Source: Pseudomonas peradeniyensis
GTDB taxonomy: Bacteria; Pseudomonadota; Gammaproteobacteria; Pseudomonadales; Pseudomonadaceae
Assembly (NCBI RefSeq): GCF_014268935.2
Contig: NZ_JABWRJ020000005.1
Location: 1-64,000, forward strand
Direction: 5' to 3'
DNA: 64,000 nucleotides
Positions 8,132 to 16,365 of the stretch are shown one piece after another. How positions within the stretch are numbered: the first letter of the stretch is position 1; the number at the start of each line of letters is the position of its first letter. The position numbers were made by a program, and so were the translations under genes. The notes under the pieces were generated by a model that did no database searches, was not told the origin of the DNA, and saw only the letters and a program-made list of their open reading frames with translations.

Positions 8132-8935
8132 TTATCCCCTTGTATCTAGTTTGTCTTGTTTTTTTACTAGTCTCGCTAGGTTTGTACTGTCGTTCTTGTT
8201 GGGCCAATAGCTGACTGTTAACTCAAAGGCGTCGATAGTTTTTGAATTCGCGGTTGATGTGCTTCCTTCTATTCTTAGGGTCTTTCCTTGTTGAGAACTA
8301 TCATCTGGGTTGCCAGTGTTCTCATATAACTCGGTTTTTTCCTTATCGCTGTCTCCGGAGTACACGGTCGGTACGGTGTTTCTGCCCGGTGAATAAACTA
8401 CCAGTGTCCATTCGTATTTTGCCTGTCCGTGAACAAAATTAGGAATGGTGATTGTGTAGTTCAGGCGTGTTTCGAGTGGAACCGAGAAGCTGTCCCTCAG
8501 CGTGACGAACGGCTCTATCGTTTTCGGAGGGTGTGTTTCTTTGAATGTTATATCTATTGAGGCGTGCGCAGTGATACCCAATAGGGCTGCATTGAGAGCA
8601 CCTATAGCGTTGTCATTGTCTTCTGCGGCCTGCCATTCACGATGTGACGCCGGCAGTCCCCACCTGGACTGGCGTGCCCAGATCTCCAGTGGGGAAGATT
8701 CGTTTTTTTTAGCGATTGTTGCAAGCGTGTAGGCCGTTAGTGAAAGTGCTAGTGCTATTCCTACAGGTCCTAGGAAACCAGATCCGAATATAAGCGTGCT
8801 TATTCCTGCTCCTGCTGATAGGAGTGAAATAAACCCAGCTGCGGTATAGAAATACTTCGATGGTTTGTCCTCTTGTGAAGCTGCTCGTTGAGCTGCTAAT
8901 AAATAATTAGCCCCATCTGCAATACCGGCCACGGC
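8132..8935 (-). other. AT-rich C-terminal tip module of the effector
   Basis: Within the effector gene, base composition drops from roughly 60% GC to the mid-40s near 8925-8940, and stays low through both DUF6708 genes. The low-GC part encodes a transmembrane hairpin, a PLEIW...GLPASHREW linker and a soluble C-terminal domain. I interpret it as an exchanged toxin tip acquired with its immunity gene. The boundary is judged by eye. Confidence 0.6.
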
Positions 8936-11285
8936 AGCAATGGCACCACCGTACCTCACCAGTTGCGTCCCCTGCATCAATGTCGAACCCGCCGTCACGG
9001 CGGCCCGGGCAGGCCGCAATATCTCGATCGCTTTCCCTGTCGCTTCAATACTCAACCCCAAAACCCCAATGGACGACGACCACACCGCTGCCAACGCTTC
9101 GGTCTCCGCATTGCCCGGGATCGCGCTCAGCGCGTCATGATTCCTGCGCAGGCTGTCCTGCTGGAACCACAACCCACCCAGGCTCAACATCAAGTCCGCC
9201 CGGCCCCAGGCCAGACAAGCCACTGCGCAGGTTGCCCATGGCCTCACGGGCCAGGGCGCGGGTCTGCTCCGCGCTCAGGCTGAGCAGGCGCAGGCTGTGG
9301 GTGGCTTGGTATTGCAGGCTGTCTGCCCCTATGCGCACGCTGCGCAACGCCTCGCCAGCGCTGGTACCCGCGCTGGCCTGCAGGTGCTGCAACCGGGCCT
9401 GCAGGTCCTCGGCGCTCTCCATGGTCCAGAGCACCAGTTCCACGACCTTGCCGTGCTTGCCGGACACCGCCGCAGTGATGGCGCCGCTGAGCAGCATGGC
9501 GTTGACCTTGTGCGCGGCGGGTTTGCGAAAGGCCTGGTCCAGCTGGCCCAGCAGCGCATCGGTGCGCGCCTGCAGGCCTTCGTTGAGCAGCTTCAGGTAT
9601 TCGCCCGCCCTGAGCGGCACGACGAGCTGCGTCATGTGCTGCCCGGCAAAACGCAGCAGCGCCGCGCTGTGCACGTAGCCGATCATCTGCCGGGCGCCGG
9701 CGGACAGGTGTTGGTGGAGGGTGTTGCCGGCATTGGCGGTGGCGCCGAGCAGTTGGCCGATGGCGTCGCGCACCGGCTTGACCATCAGCTGCTGGCCCTC
9801 GTAGCTGGTGGTAAGGCCCTTGACCGTGTCGTAGACCTTGCTCAGGTCCTGGCTGGTCAAGGCCTCCAGCAGTTGCCGGAGCAGCCCTTGGTGCTTGGCG
9901 ACCAGGGCCTGGTACAGCAGGCTGTCGGGGTTTTCCAGTTCCTGTTGCCACAGCCGTTGGCTCGCGCCGAGCGCGGCGCCGTCCTGCGGCTGGGTTTCGC
10001 TGGGGCCGCCGTACAGGCAGGAACCCATCATGCTCACGAAGTACTCCACCGAGCGCCAGTCGGTGGCGCTGTAGTCGTTATAGGCGATGCGCTGAAACGC
10101 CGGGGCGGCGTAGAGCTCGGCATACAAGGTAGCGAGCTGGTCGATCAGCTGTTGGCGGTTGTGCAGTTCGGTCTCGTAGGCGCTGGCGAAGGCGCTGCGT
10201 GCGCCCTCGTCGTAGCGTTCCTCGAAGCGCTCCCGTGCTTCCTGCTGCTTGCGCTCGATCCTACGCGGCAACTGGGCCTCGACATCCACGGCGGGGAGGG
10301 GAGCCTTGGCGGCGAGCAGGGGGCTGCTGTTCCAGCGCTCCACCTCGCGTGCTTCTCGCTCGACTTCGGCGGCGGCCTCGCCGGCGGCCAGCGTGGCGTT
10401 CAGCTCGCGGATGCCGAGCAGGGCCAGGGAGGTGAAATGCTCGAAGTGCCGTTGCGGCTCGGCGCGCCAGGTCTGCAGGGCCTGGACCCAGGCGAGGCGT
10501 TGCGCGTTGCACTCCTGGACCATGCCGACGGGGTCTGGCACCGTCAGCGCGAGCACGCCGTCGGCGAGCTCTTCGCGTTGTATCAGGGCAGCGATGTACG
10601 TGCGCGTGGCCGCCAGGCGCTCGAGGCGAGGGTAGAAGCCATGGACGCTGGTGAAGGGGCCGGTGCTTGGCACGGCGTATTCCAGGACCTCGTCGAGTTG
10701 CAAGCGGTCTGCGTGCATGGCCCGGCCCACGCTGGCGGGCGCTTCGCGGGCCGCTTTCAGGTCGAGAGCCTGGAAGCGGCTGGTGAGCTCGGGGTCGTTG
10801 TTCGCAATGGCATGCTTGTACTGGTCCAGCACGGGCTTGGGCCAGGGATCGTTGGCGAAGGCGATCCAGGCGGTCGAGTACAGCAGGGTGTTGATGTTGA
10901 TGAACGACGCGATGACATCGTGATGTTCTTGCCGGCAGGCCGTGGACAAGGGTTTGCCGGCTTGCGGGGGTGGCTGGAAGGCCGGGAACTGGCGCAGTGC
11001 CCCTTCGGGGGTGACCTGGTAGGCGTGCCAGACCCGTTGGTCGAGCAGCACGTAGACATAGCCCTGGCGCAGGATGCGCAACTGTTCGTTGTGCATGGGG
11101 ATGCCGGCGACACCGTTGTAGTTGGGCAGGTTGCGCGTGCTCAGGGTCTTGGGGCTGGGGGCGTAGGCGGTCCGCAGCAGGAGGATGGGCAGGCCGATAC
11201 GCTGGCAGGCGGAGCAGCGGGGCTTGGGGACGGGAATGGCTTGACGTTGTGCGTCCAGGATGGACTGACTGAGGCTGAGGGTCAT
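8132..11285 (-). pseudogene. VasX-like type VI secretion effector (BTH_I2691 family), split by a +1 frameshift
   Basis: The first frame (11285 to 9135) has the VasX N-terminal region: CSACQRIGLPILLLR near residues 22-36, then GYVYVLLD and long helical segments. It stops after 716 residues. The remaining 350 residues continue in the next frame from about 9206 (GRADLMLSLGGLW) to 8132, with four hydrophobic segments and a soluble C-terminal domain. Removing one G from the GGGG at 9204-9207 joins the halves into a protein of about 1,065 residues, the expected size for this family, which forms pores in target membranes. No vgrG, hcp or PAAR gene is in the window, so it is an orphan effector. Binding site GGAGC precedes the ATG. 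The shift may be genuine inactivation or a sequencing error. Confidence 0.82.
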
Positions 11286-11520
11286 GGATAGCTCCGTGCC
11301 AACGGCTCGAAGCGGTAATTCAGATCGGATTGAGTAGGCATGGAAAGTCCCTGTCCAGTTTTGCCGTGCTCTCCGGAGAAGGAGAAGCCGTTACAGGACA
11401 GTGACCTTAGGAGCGATACAGGAGGAAGTCTCGATCATGACTTCCTAAATGGTCGTGGGAAAATTCTCTGTTTTTAGCTTTATGGATTCGAGGGTCATGA
11501 GTTAGCCCGCGACGGGCCTT
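11286..11520. other. Intergenic region upstream of the effector
   Basis: 235 bp without a gene, between the 5' end of the effector and the 3' end of the LysR gene, both on the minus strand. It should hold the effector promoter. A GCCCGCGACGGGC hairpin at about 11504-11516, just after the LysR stop codon, could act as a weak terminator, but it has no proper T-run. Confidence 0.4.
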
Positions 11521-12432
11521 TCAGACCAGCACGATCCGCTGTCCGCCCACATCCCGCGCATAGCGCTCCAGCACCTGCCGGCACACGCCCACCACCTCAT
11601 CCACCAGCGCCACACCGGTCTGCCAGGCCACCACCAGCTCCAGGCTCGGCGGTGGCTGCAAGCCTTCCAGCAACACCAGCTCGCCGCGGCTCAGTTCGCC
11701 ATCCACCAGCGCCGGCGGCAGTGCGCCGATGCCGAATCCGTCGCGCAGCAGGCGAGTGATGGCCGCCACCGAGTTCACGCAGTTCAGGCGCGGCGCCTCG
11801 GCCCCGGCGGCCTGCAGCAGGCCGAGCACCTCCTGGTGCGGCCGCGAGTTCTTCGAGAAGGTGACAATGCGTTCGCGGGCCAGCTCCGCCAGCGAGGCGT
11901 AGGTGCGGTGGTGCGGGGAGTCGGCGGCGACGATCCAGCCCATCGGGTAGCGCGCCAGGTCGTGGCTGCGGATCGACTGCTCGCGCAGCAGGTCGGTCTG
12001 CAGGATCACGTCGAGAAAGCCCTTCTGCAACTGCTCGCGCAGGTTCAGCGCGGTATCGGCCACCAGCTCGATCTCCACCTGCGGGTAGCGCTCGCCCAGC
12101 TCCGCCACCAGGGCGCTCATCCAGGTGTGGATGACCGTGTCCATCACCCCCAGGCGGATGCGCCCGGTCTTCGCCCGGTCGCTGTCCAGCGACTGCTTCA
12201 TGGCCTTGGCGGTGTCGAGCATGCGTTCGGCGTACTCCAGCACCTTGGCGCCTTCCGGCGTCAGGCTGACCCCGCGGGAGTCGCGCAGCAGCAGTTTCAC
12301 GCCCAGGTCGGCCTCCAGCGCGGCGATGCGGCTGGACACCGAGGCCTGGGTGGTGAACAGCTTCTCGGCGGTGAGGCGGAAGCTCCTGAGCCGGGCGACC
12401 CAGACGAAGGTTTCGAGGAAACGAAGGTTCAT
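11521..12432 (-). CDS. LysR-family transcriptional regulator, divergent from the pxp cluster
   Basis: A 303-residue LysR regulator. The winged helix-turn-helix occupies residues 1-60 (FLETFVWVARLRSFRLTAEKL, then TTQASVSSRIAALE), and the co-inducer domain fills the rest. The ATG at 12432 is fixed by the family N-terminus. The frame stays open far upstream only because it runs antisense to the transporter gene. It is transcribed divergently from the MFS - pxpA - pxpB - pxpC operon across a 129 bp gap, so it probably controls that operon in response to 5-oxoproline or a related compound (inference). Confidence 0.85.
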   Translation of the reverse strand: MNLRFLETFVWVARLRSFRLTAEKLFTTQASVSSRIAALEADLGVKLLLRDSRGVSLTPEGAKVLEYAERMLDTAKAMKQSLDSDRAKTGRIRLGVMDTVIHTWMSALVAELGERYPQVEIELVADTALNLREQLQKGFLDVILQTDLLREQSIRSHDLARYPMGWIVAADSPHHRTYASLAELARERIVTFSKNSRPHQEVLGLLQAAGAEAPRLNCVNSVAAITRLLRDGFGIGALPPALVDGELSRGELVLLEGLQPPPSLELVVAWQTGVALVDEVVGVCRQVLERYARDVGGQRIVLV

Positions 12433-12561
12433 GATCAGTTTTTCTTGTTCCAGACCGGCGGTTTTTCTCGTTGGACGCAGGCGGCGCGGCCTCTGAACAT
12501 GAAGCCCAGGCCGCGACGCCCGACGTCGCCCATAGAACAATACCAACAAGCCGAGGCAACC
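12433..12561. promoter_or_regulatory. Divergent promoter region, LysR / pxp operon
   Basis: 129 bp between divergent start codons. It is the only place for both promoters and the LysR operator. It contains AT-rich patches (TTTTTCTTGTTCC) in otherwise GC-rich DNA, but I cannot pick a convincing T-N11-A box or -35/-10 pair. Confidence 0.45.
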
Positions 12562-13848
12562 ATGAACCCGACCGGCGTGCAGCAGCAGGCCCCCGCCCGA
12601 ACCTCGAGCGGCCCCTTCGCCTGGTACCGCGACATCGACTCCCAGCAACGACGCACCTTCTGGAGCTGCAAGATCGGCTACGGCCTGGACGGCATGGACA
12701 CCCAGATGCTGAGTTTCGTCATCCCCACCCTGATCATGGTGTGGGGCATCAGCACCGCCGAGGCCGGGTTGATCCACACCAGCACCTTGATCGCCTCGGC
12801 CCTGGGCGGCTGGATCGCCGGCATTCTGTCCGACCGCATCGGGCGGGTGCGCACCCTGCAGCTGACGGTGCTGTGGTTCGCCTTTTTCACCTTCCTCTGC
12901 GGCTTCGCCCAGAGCTACGAGCAACTGCTGATCGCCCGTACCCTGATGGGCTTCGGCTTCGGCGGTGAATGGACCGCCGGCGCGGTGCTGATCGGCGAGG
13001 TGATCCGTGCCCAGGACCGTGGCAAGGCGGTGGGCATGGTGCAGTCGGGCTGGGCCATCGGCTGGGGCCTGACGGCGATCCTCTATGCCCTGCTGTTCTC
13101 CTGGCTGCCGGCCGAGCAGGCCTGGCGCGCGCTGTTCCTGCTGGGCCTGCTGCCAGCGATCTTCGTGATCTTCGTCCGGCGCCTGGTCAAGGACCCGGAG
13201 ATCTACCGTCAGGCCAAGGCCGTCGAGCAGGCCGAGGCGCCTGCGCAGTTCTACGAGATCTTCGCCCCCGGCATGCTCTGGACCACGATCCGCGCCTCGC
13301 TGCTGACCACCGGCGCCCTGGGCGGCTACTACGCCATCACCTCGTGGCTGCCGACCTTCCTCAAGAACGAGCGCGGCCTGAGCGTGCTGGGTACCGGCGG
13401 CTACCTGGCGATGGTCATTGTCGGCTCCTACATCGGCTACGTGGTCAGCGCCTACCTGTGCGACCTGCTGGGGCGCAGGAAGAACTTCATCCTGTTCGCC
13501 GTGGGCTCGTTCGTCATCGTCCTGCTCTACACGCAGATGCCGGTCAGCGACGGGGTGATGCTGTGGCTGGGCTTCCCCCTGGGCTTCTTTGCTTCGGGCA
13601 TCTTCAGCGGCATGGGCTCGTTCCTCACCGAACTGTTCCCGACCCGGATCCGCGGATCGGGGCAGGGCTTCTGCTACAACATCGGCAAGGTGGTCGCGGC
13701 CATGTTCCCGTTGCTGATCGGCCTGCTCGGCGAGAAAGTGCCGTTGGGCCTGGGGATTGGCGCCTTCGCCGCAGTGTCCTACGGTGTGGTGATCCTGGCG
13801 GCCCTGAGCCTGCCGGAAACCCGCGGCAAAGCGCTCCAGGCGCGCTAA
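12562..13848 (+). CDS. MFS transporter, probable organic acid / 5-oxoproline permease
   Basis: A 428-residue, 12-helix major facilitator. The motif between helices 2 and 3 is present as GILSDRIGRVR (about 93-103), and a sugar/acid-transporter type GFGFGGEWTAGAVLIGE follows in helix 4-5. It belongs to the aromatic-acid/organic-anion symporter branch. It is the first gene of an operon that ends in pxpABC, 37 bp before pxpA at its distal GTG, so I infer that it imports the substrate of the oxoprolinase. The ATG at 12562 follows a weak CGAGGCAACC site. Confidence 0.85.
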   Translation: MNPTGVQQQAPARTSSGPFAWYRDIDSQQRRTFWSCKIGYGLDGMDTQMLSFVIPTLIMVWGISTAEAGLIHTSTLIASALGGWIAGILSDRIGRVRTLQLTVLWFAFFTFLCGFAQSYEQLLIARTLMGFGFGGEWTAGAVLIGEVIRAQDRGKAVGMVQSGWAIGWGLTAILYALLFSWLPAEQAWRALFLLGLLPAIFVIFVRRLVKDPEIYRQAKAVEQAEAPAQFYEIFAPGMLWTTIRASLLTTGALGGYYAITSWLPTFLKNERGLSVLGTGGYLAMVIVGSYIGYVVSAYLCDLLGRRKNFILFAVGSFVIVLLYTQMPVSDGVMLWLGFPLGFFASGIFSGMGSFLTELFPTRIRGSGQGFCYNIGKVVAAMFPLLIGLLGEKVPLGLGIGAFAAVSYGVVILAALSLPETRGKALQAR

Positions 13849-13885
13849 GGTAGGCATCATGAACATTGATACGGAGGTCCGCCAG

Positions 13886-14638
13886 GTGAAACGCCTGCTA
13901 CTCAATTGCGACATGGGCGAGAGCTTCGGCAACTGGCGCATGGGCCAGGACGCCAAGGTCATGCCGTTCATCGACTGCGCCAACATCGCCTGCGGCTACC
14001 ACGCCGGCGACCCGGGCACCATGCGCCGCACCGTGGCCCTGGCCCTGGAGCACCGGGTGGCCATCGGCGCGCACCCGGCCTACCCGGATTTGATGGGCTT
14101 CGGCCGCCGTTCCCTGGCCTGCAGCAGCGACGAGATCCGCGACCTGCTGCATTACCAGATCGGCGCCCTGGACGGCATCTGCCGGGTGCTCGGCGGCCGG
14201 GTGGCCTACGTCAAGCCCCACGGCGCGCTGTACAACGACATGATGGCCAACCCGGACATCCTGCGCACCGTGCTCGAAGCAGTGGCGGCGTTCGACAGCG
14301 GCCTGCCGCTGATGCTCATGGCCACCGCCGACGACAGCGCCGCCCAGGCCCTGGGCGACGAAGTCGGCGTGCCGCTGTGGTTCGAGGCCTTCGCCGACCG
14401 TGGCTACACCGCCAGCGGGCACCTGATGTCGCGGCGCCTGCCGAACGCGGTGCACCATGATCCGGCGCTGGTGGTCGAGCAGGCCTTGCGCCTGGCCAAG
14501 GGCGAAGCCCTGGTGGCTGACGACGGCAGCGACGTGCGCTTGAACGCCAGCACCCTGTGCGTGCACGGCGACAACGACGGCTCGGTGGCCGCCGTGCGCC
14601 AGATCCGCCAGGCCCTGGATGCACTGGAGCAAGCATGA
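13886..14638 (+). CDS. pxpA: 5-oxoprolinase subunit PxpA (LamB/YcsF family)
   Basis: PxpA forms, with PxpB and PxpC, the ATP-dependent bacterial 5-oxoprolinase that opens pyroglutamate to glutamate. Family signatures are LNCDMGESFG at the N-terminus, ANIACGYHAGDPGTM, AIGAHPAYPD and YVKPHGALYND. I chose the GTG at 13886 because a perfect GGAGGT site lies 7 bp upstream and the family starts 4-5 residues before the LNCD motif. An in-frame ATG at 13859 would add nine residues and is the alternative. The stop codon overlaps the pxpB start (ATGA). Confidence 0.9.
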   Translation: MKRLLLNCDMGESFGNWRMGQDAKVMPFIDCANIACGYHAGDPGTMRRTVALALEHRVAIGAHPAYPDLMGFGRRSLACSSDEIRDLLHYQIGALDGICRVLGGRVAYVKPHGALYNDMMANPDILRTVLEAVAAFDSGLPLMLMATADDSAAQALGDEVGVPLWFEAFADRGYTASGHLMSRRLPNAVHHDPALVVEQALRLAKGEALVADDGSDVRLNASTLCVHGDNDGSVAAVRQIRQALDALEQA

Positions 14639-15330
14639 CGCCACGTATCGAGGTGGTGGCCATCGACAGCCTGATGGTGCGGCTGTTCGATGCCATCGAT
14701 GAAGGCAACATGCCGTGGATCCTCGCCGCCAGCCAGCGCTTGCGGGATGCTTTTGGCCAACAGCTGATCGACCTGGTGCCGTCCTATACCACGCTGATGG
14801 TGCAGTTCGACCTGGCGCCGGGCGAGGCGCGCCAGCGTATCCTGCAGGCGCTGGAGGGCCTGCGGCCGGATGCCGGCCAGGCCGGGCGCCGGCACGAGAT
14901 CCCGGTGTGGTACCACGCCAGCGTCGGCCCCGAGCTGCCGGTGCTGGCCACGCGCGCAGGGATGAGCGAGGTCGAGGTAATCCGCCTGCATTGTGCTCGC
15001 GACTACCCGGTGTTCGCCCTGGGTTTCGCGCCGGGCTTCGGCTTCATGGGCCTGGTCGACGAACGCCTGGCCACGCCGCGCCTGAGCACTCCGCGCAAGC
15101 GCGTGGCGGCGGGCAGCGTCGGCATCGCCGAGCGCCAGACCGCCGCCTATCCGGCTGTGTCGCCGGGCGGCTGGAACCTGATCGGTCGCACGCCGGTGCG
15201 CCTGTTCGACCGCGAGCGCGAGGGCTACAGCCTGCTGCAGCCTGGCGATCGGGTGCGTTTCGTGGCCGTCGAACGGGCCGAATTCATCAAGCTGGGCGGT
15301 GACGACAGCCCGCTGGAGGCCCAGGCATGA
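14635..15330 (+). CDS. pxpB: 5-oxoprolinase subunit PxpB
   Basis: A 231-residue KipI/allophanate-hydrolase subunit 1-type protein. Characteristic segments are PSYTTLMVQFD (about 50-60), the IPVWYH segment (about 87-92), the glycine/phenylalanine-rich FALGFAPGFGFMGLVD (about 126-141), and TPRLSTPRKRVAAGSVGIAERQTAAYP leading into PGGWNLIGRTP. Start and stop codons overlap pxpA and pxpC by 4 bp each, so the three subunits are translationally coupled, as expected for one complex. Confidence 0.92.
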   Translation: MTPRIEVVAIDSLMVRLFDAIDEGNMPWILAASQRLRDAFGQQLIDLVPSYTTLMVQFDLAPGEARQRILQALEGLRPDAGQAGRRHEIPVWYHASVGPELPVLATRAGMSEVEVIRLHCARDYPVFALGFAPGFGFMGLVDERLATPRLSTPRKRVAAGSVGIAERQTAAYPAVSPGGWNLIGRTPVRLFDREREGYSLLQPGDRVRFVAVERAEFIKLGGDDSPLEAQA

Positions 15331-16265
15331 GCCAGTTGAGAGTCGAGGCCAGCACCGCGCTGTGCTTGTTGCAGGATGCCGGACGTTTTGGTGTGCGGCA
15401 CCTGGGCGTGACCCAGGGCGGCGCGCTGGACTGGGTGGCGATGCGCTGGGCCAACTGGCTGCTGGACAATGCCCTGGACAGCGCCGTGGTGGAAATCGCC
15501 CTCGGCGGCTTCAGCGTGGTCGCCGAGCAGGACTGCGTGCTGGCGCTGGCCGGGGCTGACTTGGATGCGCAGGTCGACGGGCAGGCCGTGGCGCCCTGGA
15601 CCAGTTTCAACCTGGGCAAGGGCCAGCGCCTGACGCTGCGTCAGCCTCGCCAGGGGGTACGTGCTTACCTGGCGGTGCCGGGCGGGTTCGTGGGCGAGTC
15701 GGTGCTGGGGAGTTGTTCCACCGTGGTACGGGAAGAACTAGGTGGAGTAGACGGCCAGGGCCGGGCATTGGTTAAAGGGGAGGTACTGCATGCTGTCGGG
15801 GCCATCGCGGGGCAAATCGGGGCGCCGAACCGCCGCTCCCACGTGCCCGAAGCGCTGCGGCCGGTGTATGCCGAGAAACCGGTATTGGACCTGGTGATGG
15901 GCGCGCAGATCGGTGACTTCGGCGGCACCAGCCTGTTCGAGGCGTTCAACCGTGACTGGACGCTGGACAGCCGGGCCGATCGCATGGGTATTCGCCTGCT
16001 CGGGCCGCAACTGGTCTACCAGGGCGCGCCGATGATCTCCGAGGGGATCCCGCTCGGCGCCGTGCAGGTACCGCCGGATGGGCAGCCGATCGTGCTGCTC
16101 AATGACCGGCAGACCATCGGTGGGTATCCAAGGCTGGGGGCATTGACGCCGTTGGCGCTGGCGCAGCTGGCGCAGTGCATGCCGGGGGCAGTGGTGCGGT
16201 TTCGGGCGATGGTGCAGGATGAAGCGTGGCGGGAGCAGCAGGCTTATCTGAGCCGTTGGGGATGA
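15327..16265 (+). CDS. pxpC: 5-oxoprolinase subunit PxpC
   Basis: A 312-residue carboxyltransferase subdomain A/B-type protein (KipA / allophanate hydrolase subunit 2). Recognisable parts are LQDAGRFGVRHLGVTQGGALDW near the N-terminus, VRAYLAVPGGF, and the C-terminal SEGIPLGAVQVPPDGQPIVLLNDRQTIGGYP. An oddity is that a REP-like sequence at 15802-15843 is translated as part of the protein (AIAGQIGAPNRRSHVPEA), in the loop after the first domain, where REP insertion would be tolerated. It ends the operon, and a BIME follows. Confidence 0.9.
   Translation: MSQLRVEASTALCLLQDAGRFGVRHLGVTQGGALDWVAMRWANWLLDNALDSAVVEIALGGFSVVAEQDCVLALAGADLDAQVDGQAVAPWTSFNLGKGQRLTLRQPRQGVRAYLAVPGGFVGESVLGSCSTVVREELGGVDGQGRALVKGEVLHAVGAIAGQIGAPNRRSHVPEALRPVYAEKPVLDLVMGAQIGDFGGTSLFEAFNRDWTLDSRADRMGIRLLGPQLVYQGAPMISEGIPLGAVQVPPDGQPIVLLNDRQTIGGYPRLGALTPLALAQLAQCMPGAVVRFRAMVQDEAWREQQAYLSRWG
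15802..15843 (+). repeat. REP-like element inside pxpC
   Basis: CATCGCGGGGCAAATCGG...CCGCCGCTCCCACG is a variant of the window's REP sequence (CATCGCGGGGCAAGCCCGC...TCCCAC) with a longer centre. It lies in frame within pxpC. A similar variant, CATCGTGGGGCAAGTCGC...CCGCCGCTCCCAT, occurs at 27320-27358. Confidence 0.65.
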
Positions 16266-16278
16266 AGCTATCAGCCCT

Positions 16279-16345
16279 ATCGCGGGGCAAGCCCGCTCCC
16301 ACGCCTGATCGAGGTCTGGACGTGGGAGCGGGCTTGCCCCGCGAC
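16279..16345. repeat. BIME (inverted REP pair)
   Basis: An inverted pair of CGCGGGGCAAGCCCGCTCCCACG with the spacer GATCGAGGTCTGGA, between the convergent pxpC and VWA genes. The spacer is shared with the BIME at 4255-4323. Confidence 0.9.
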
Positions 16346-16365
16346 AGGGCCGGCCCTGAAAAACA

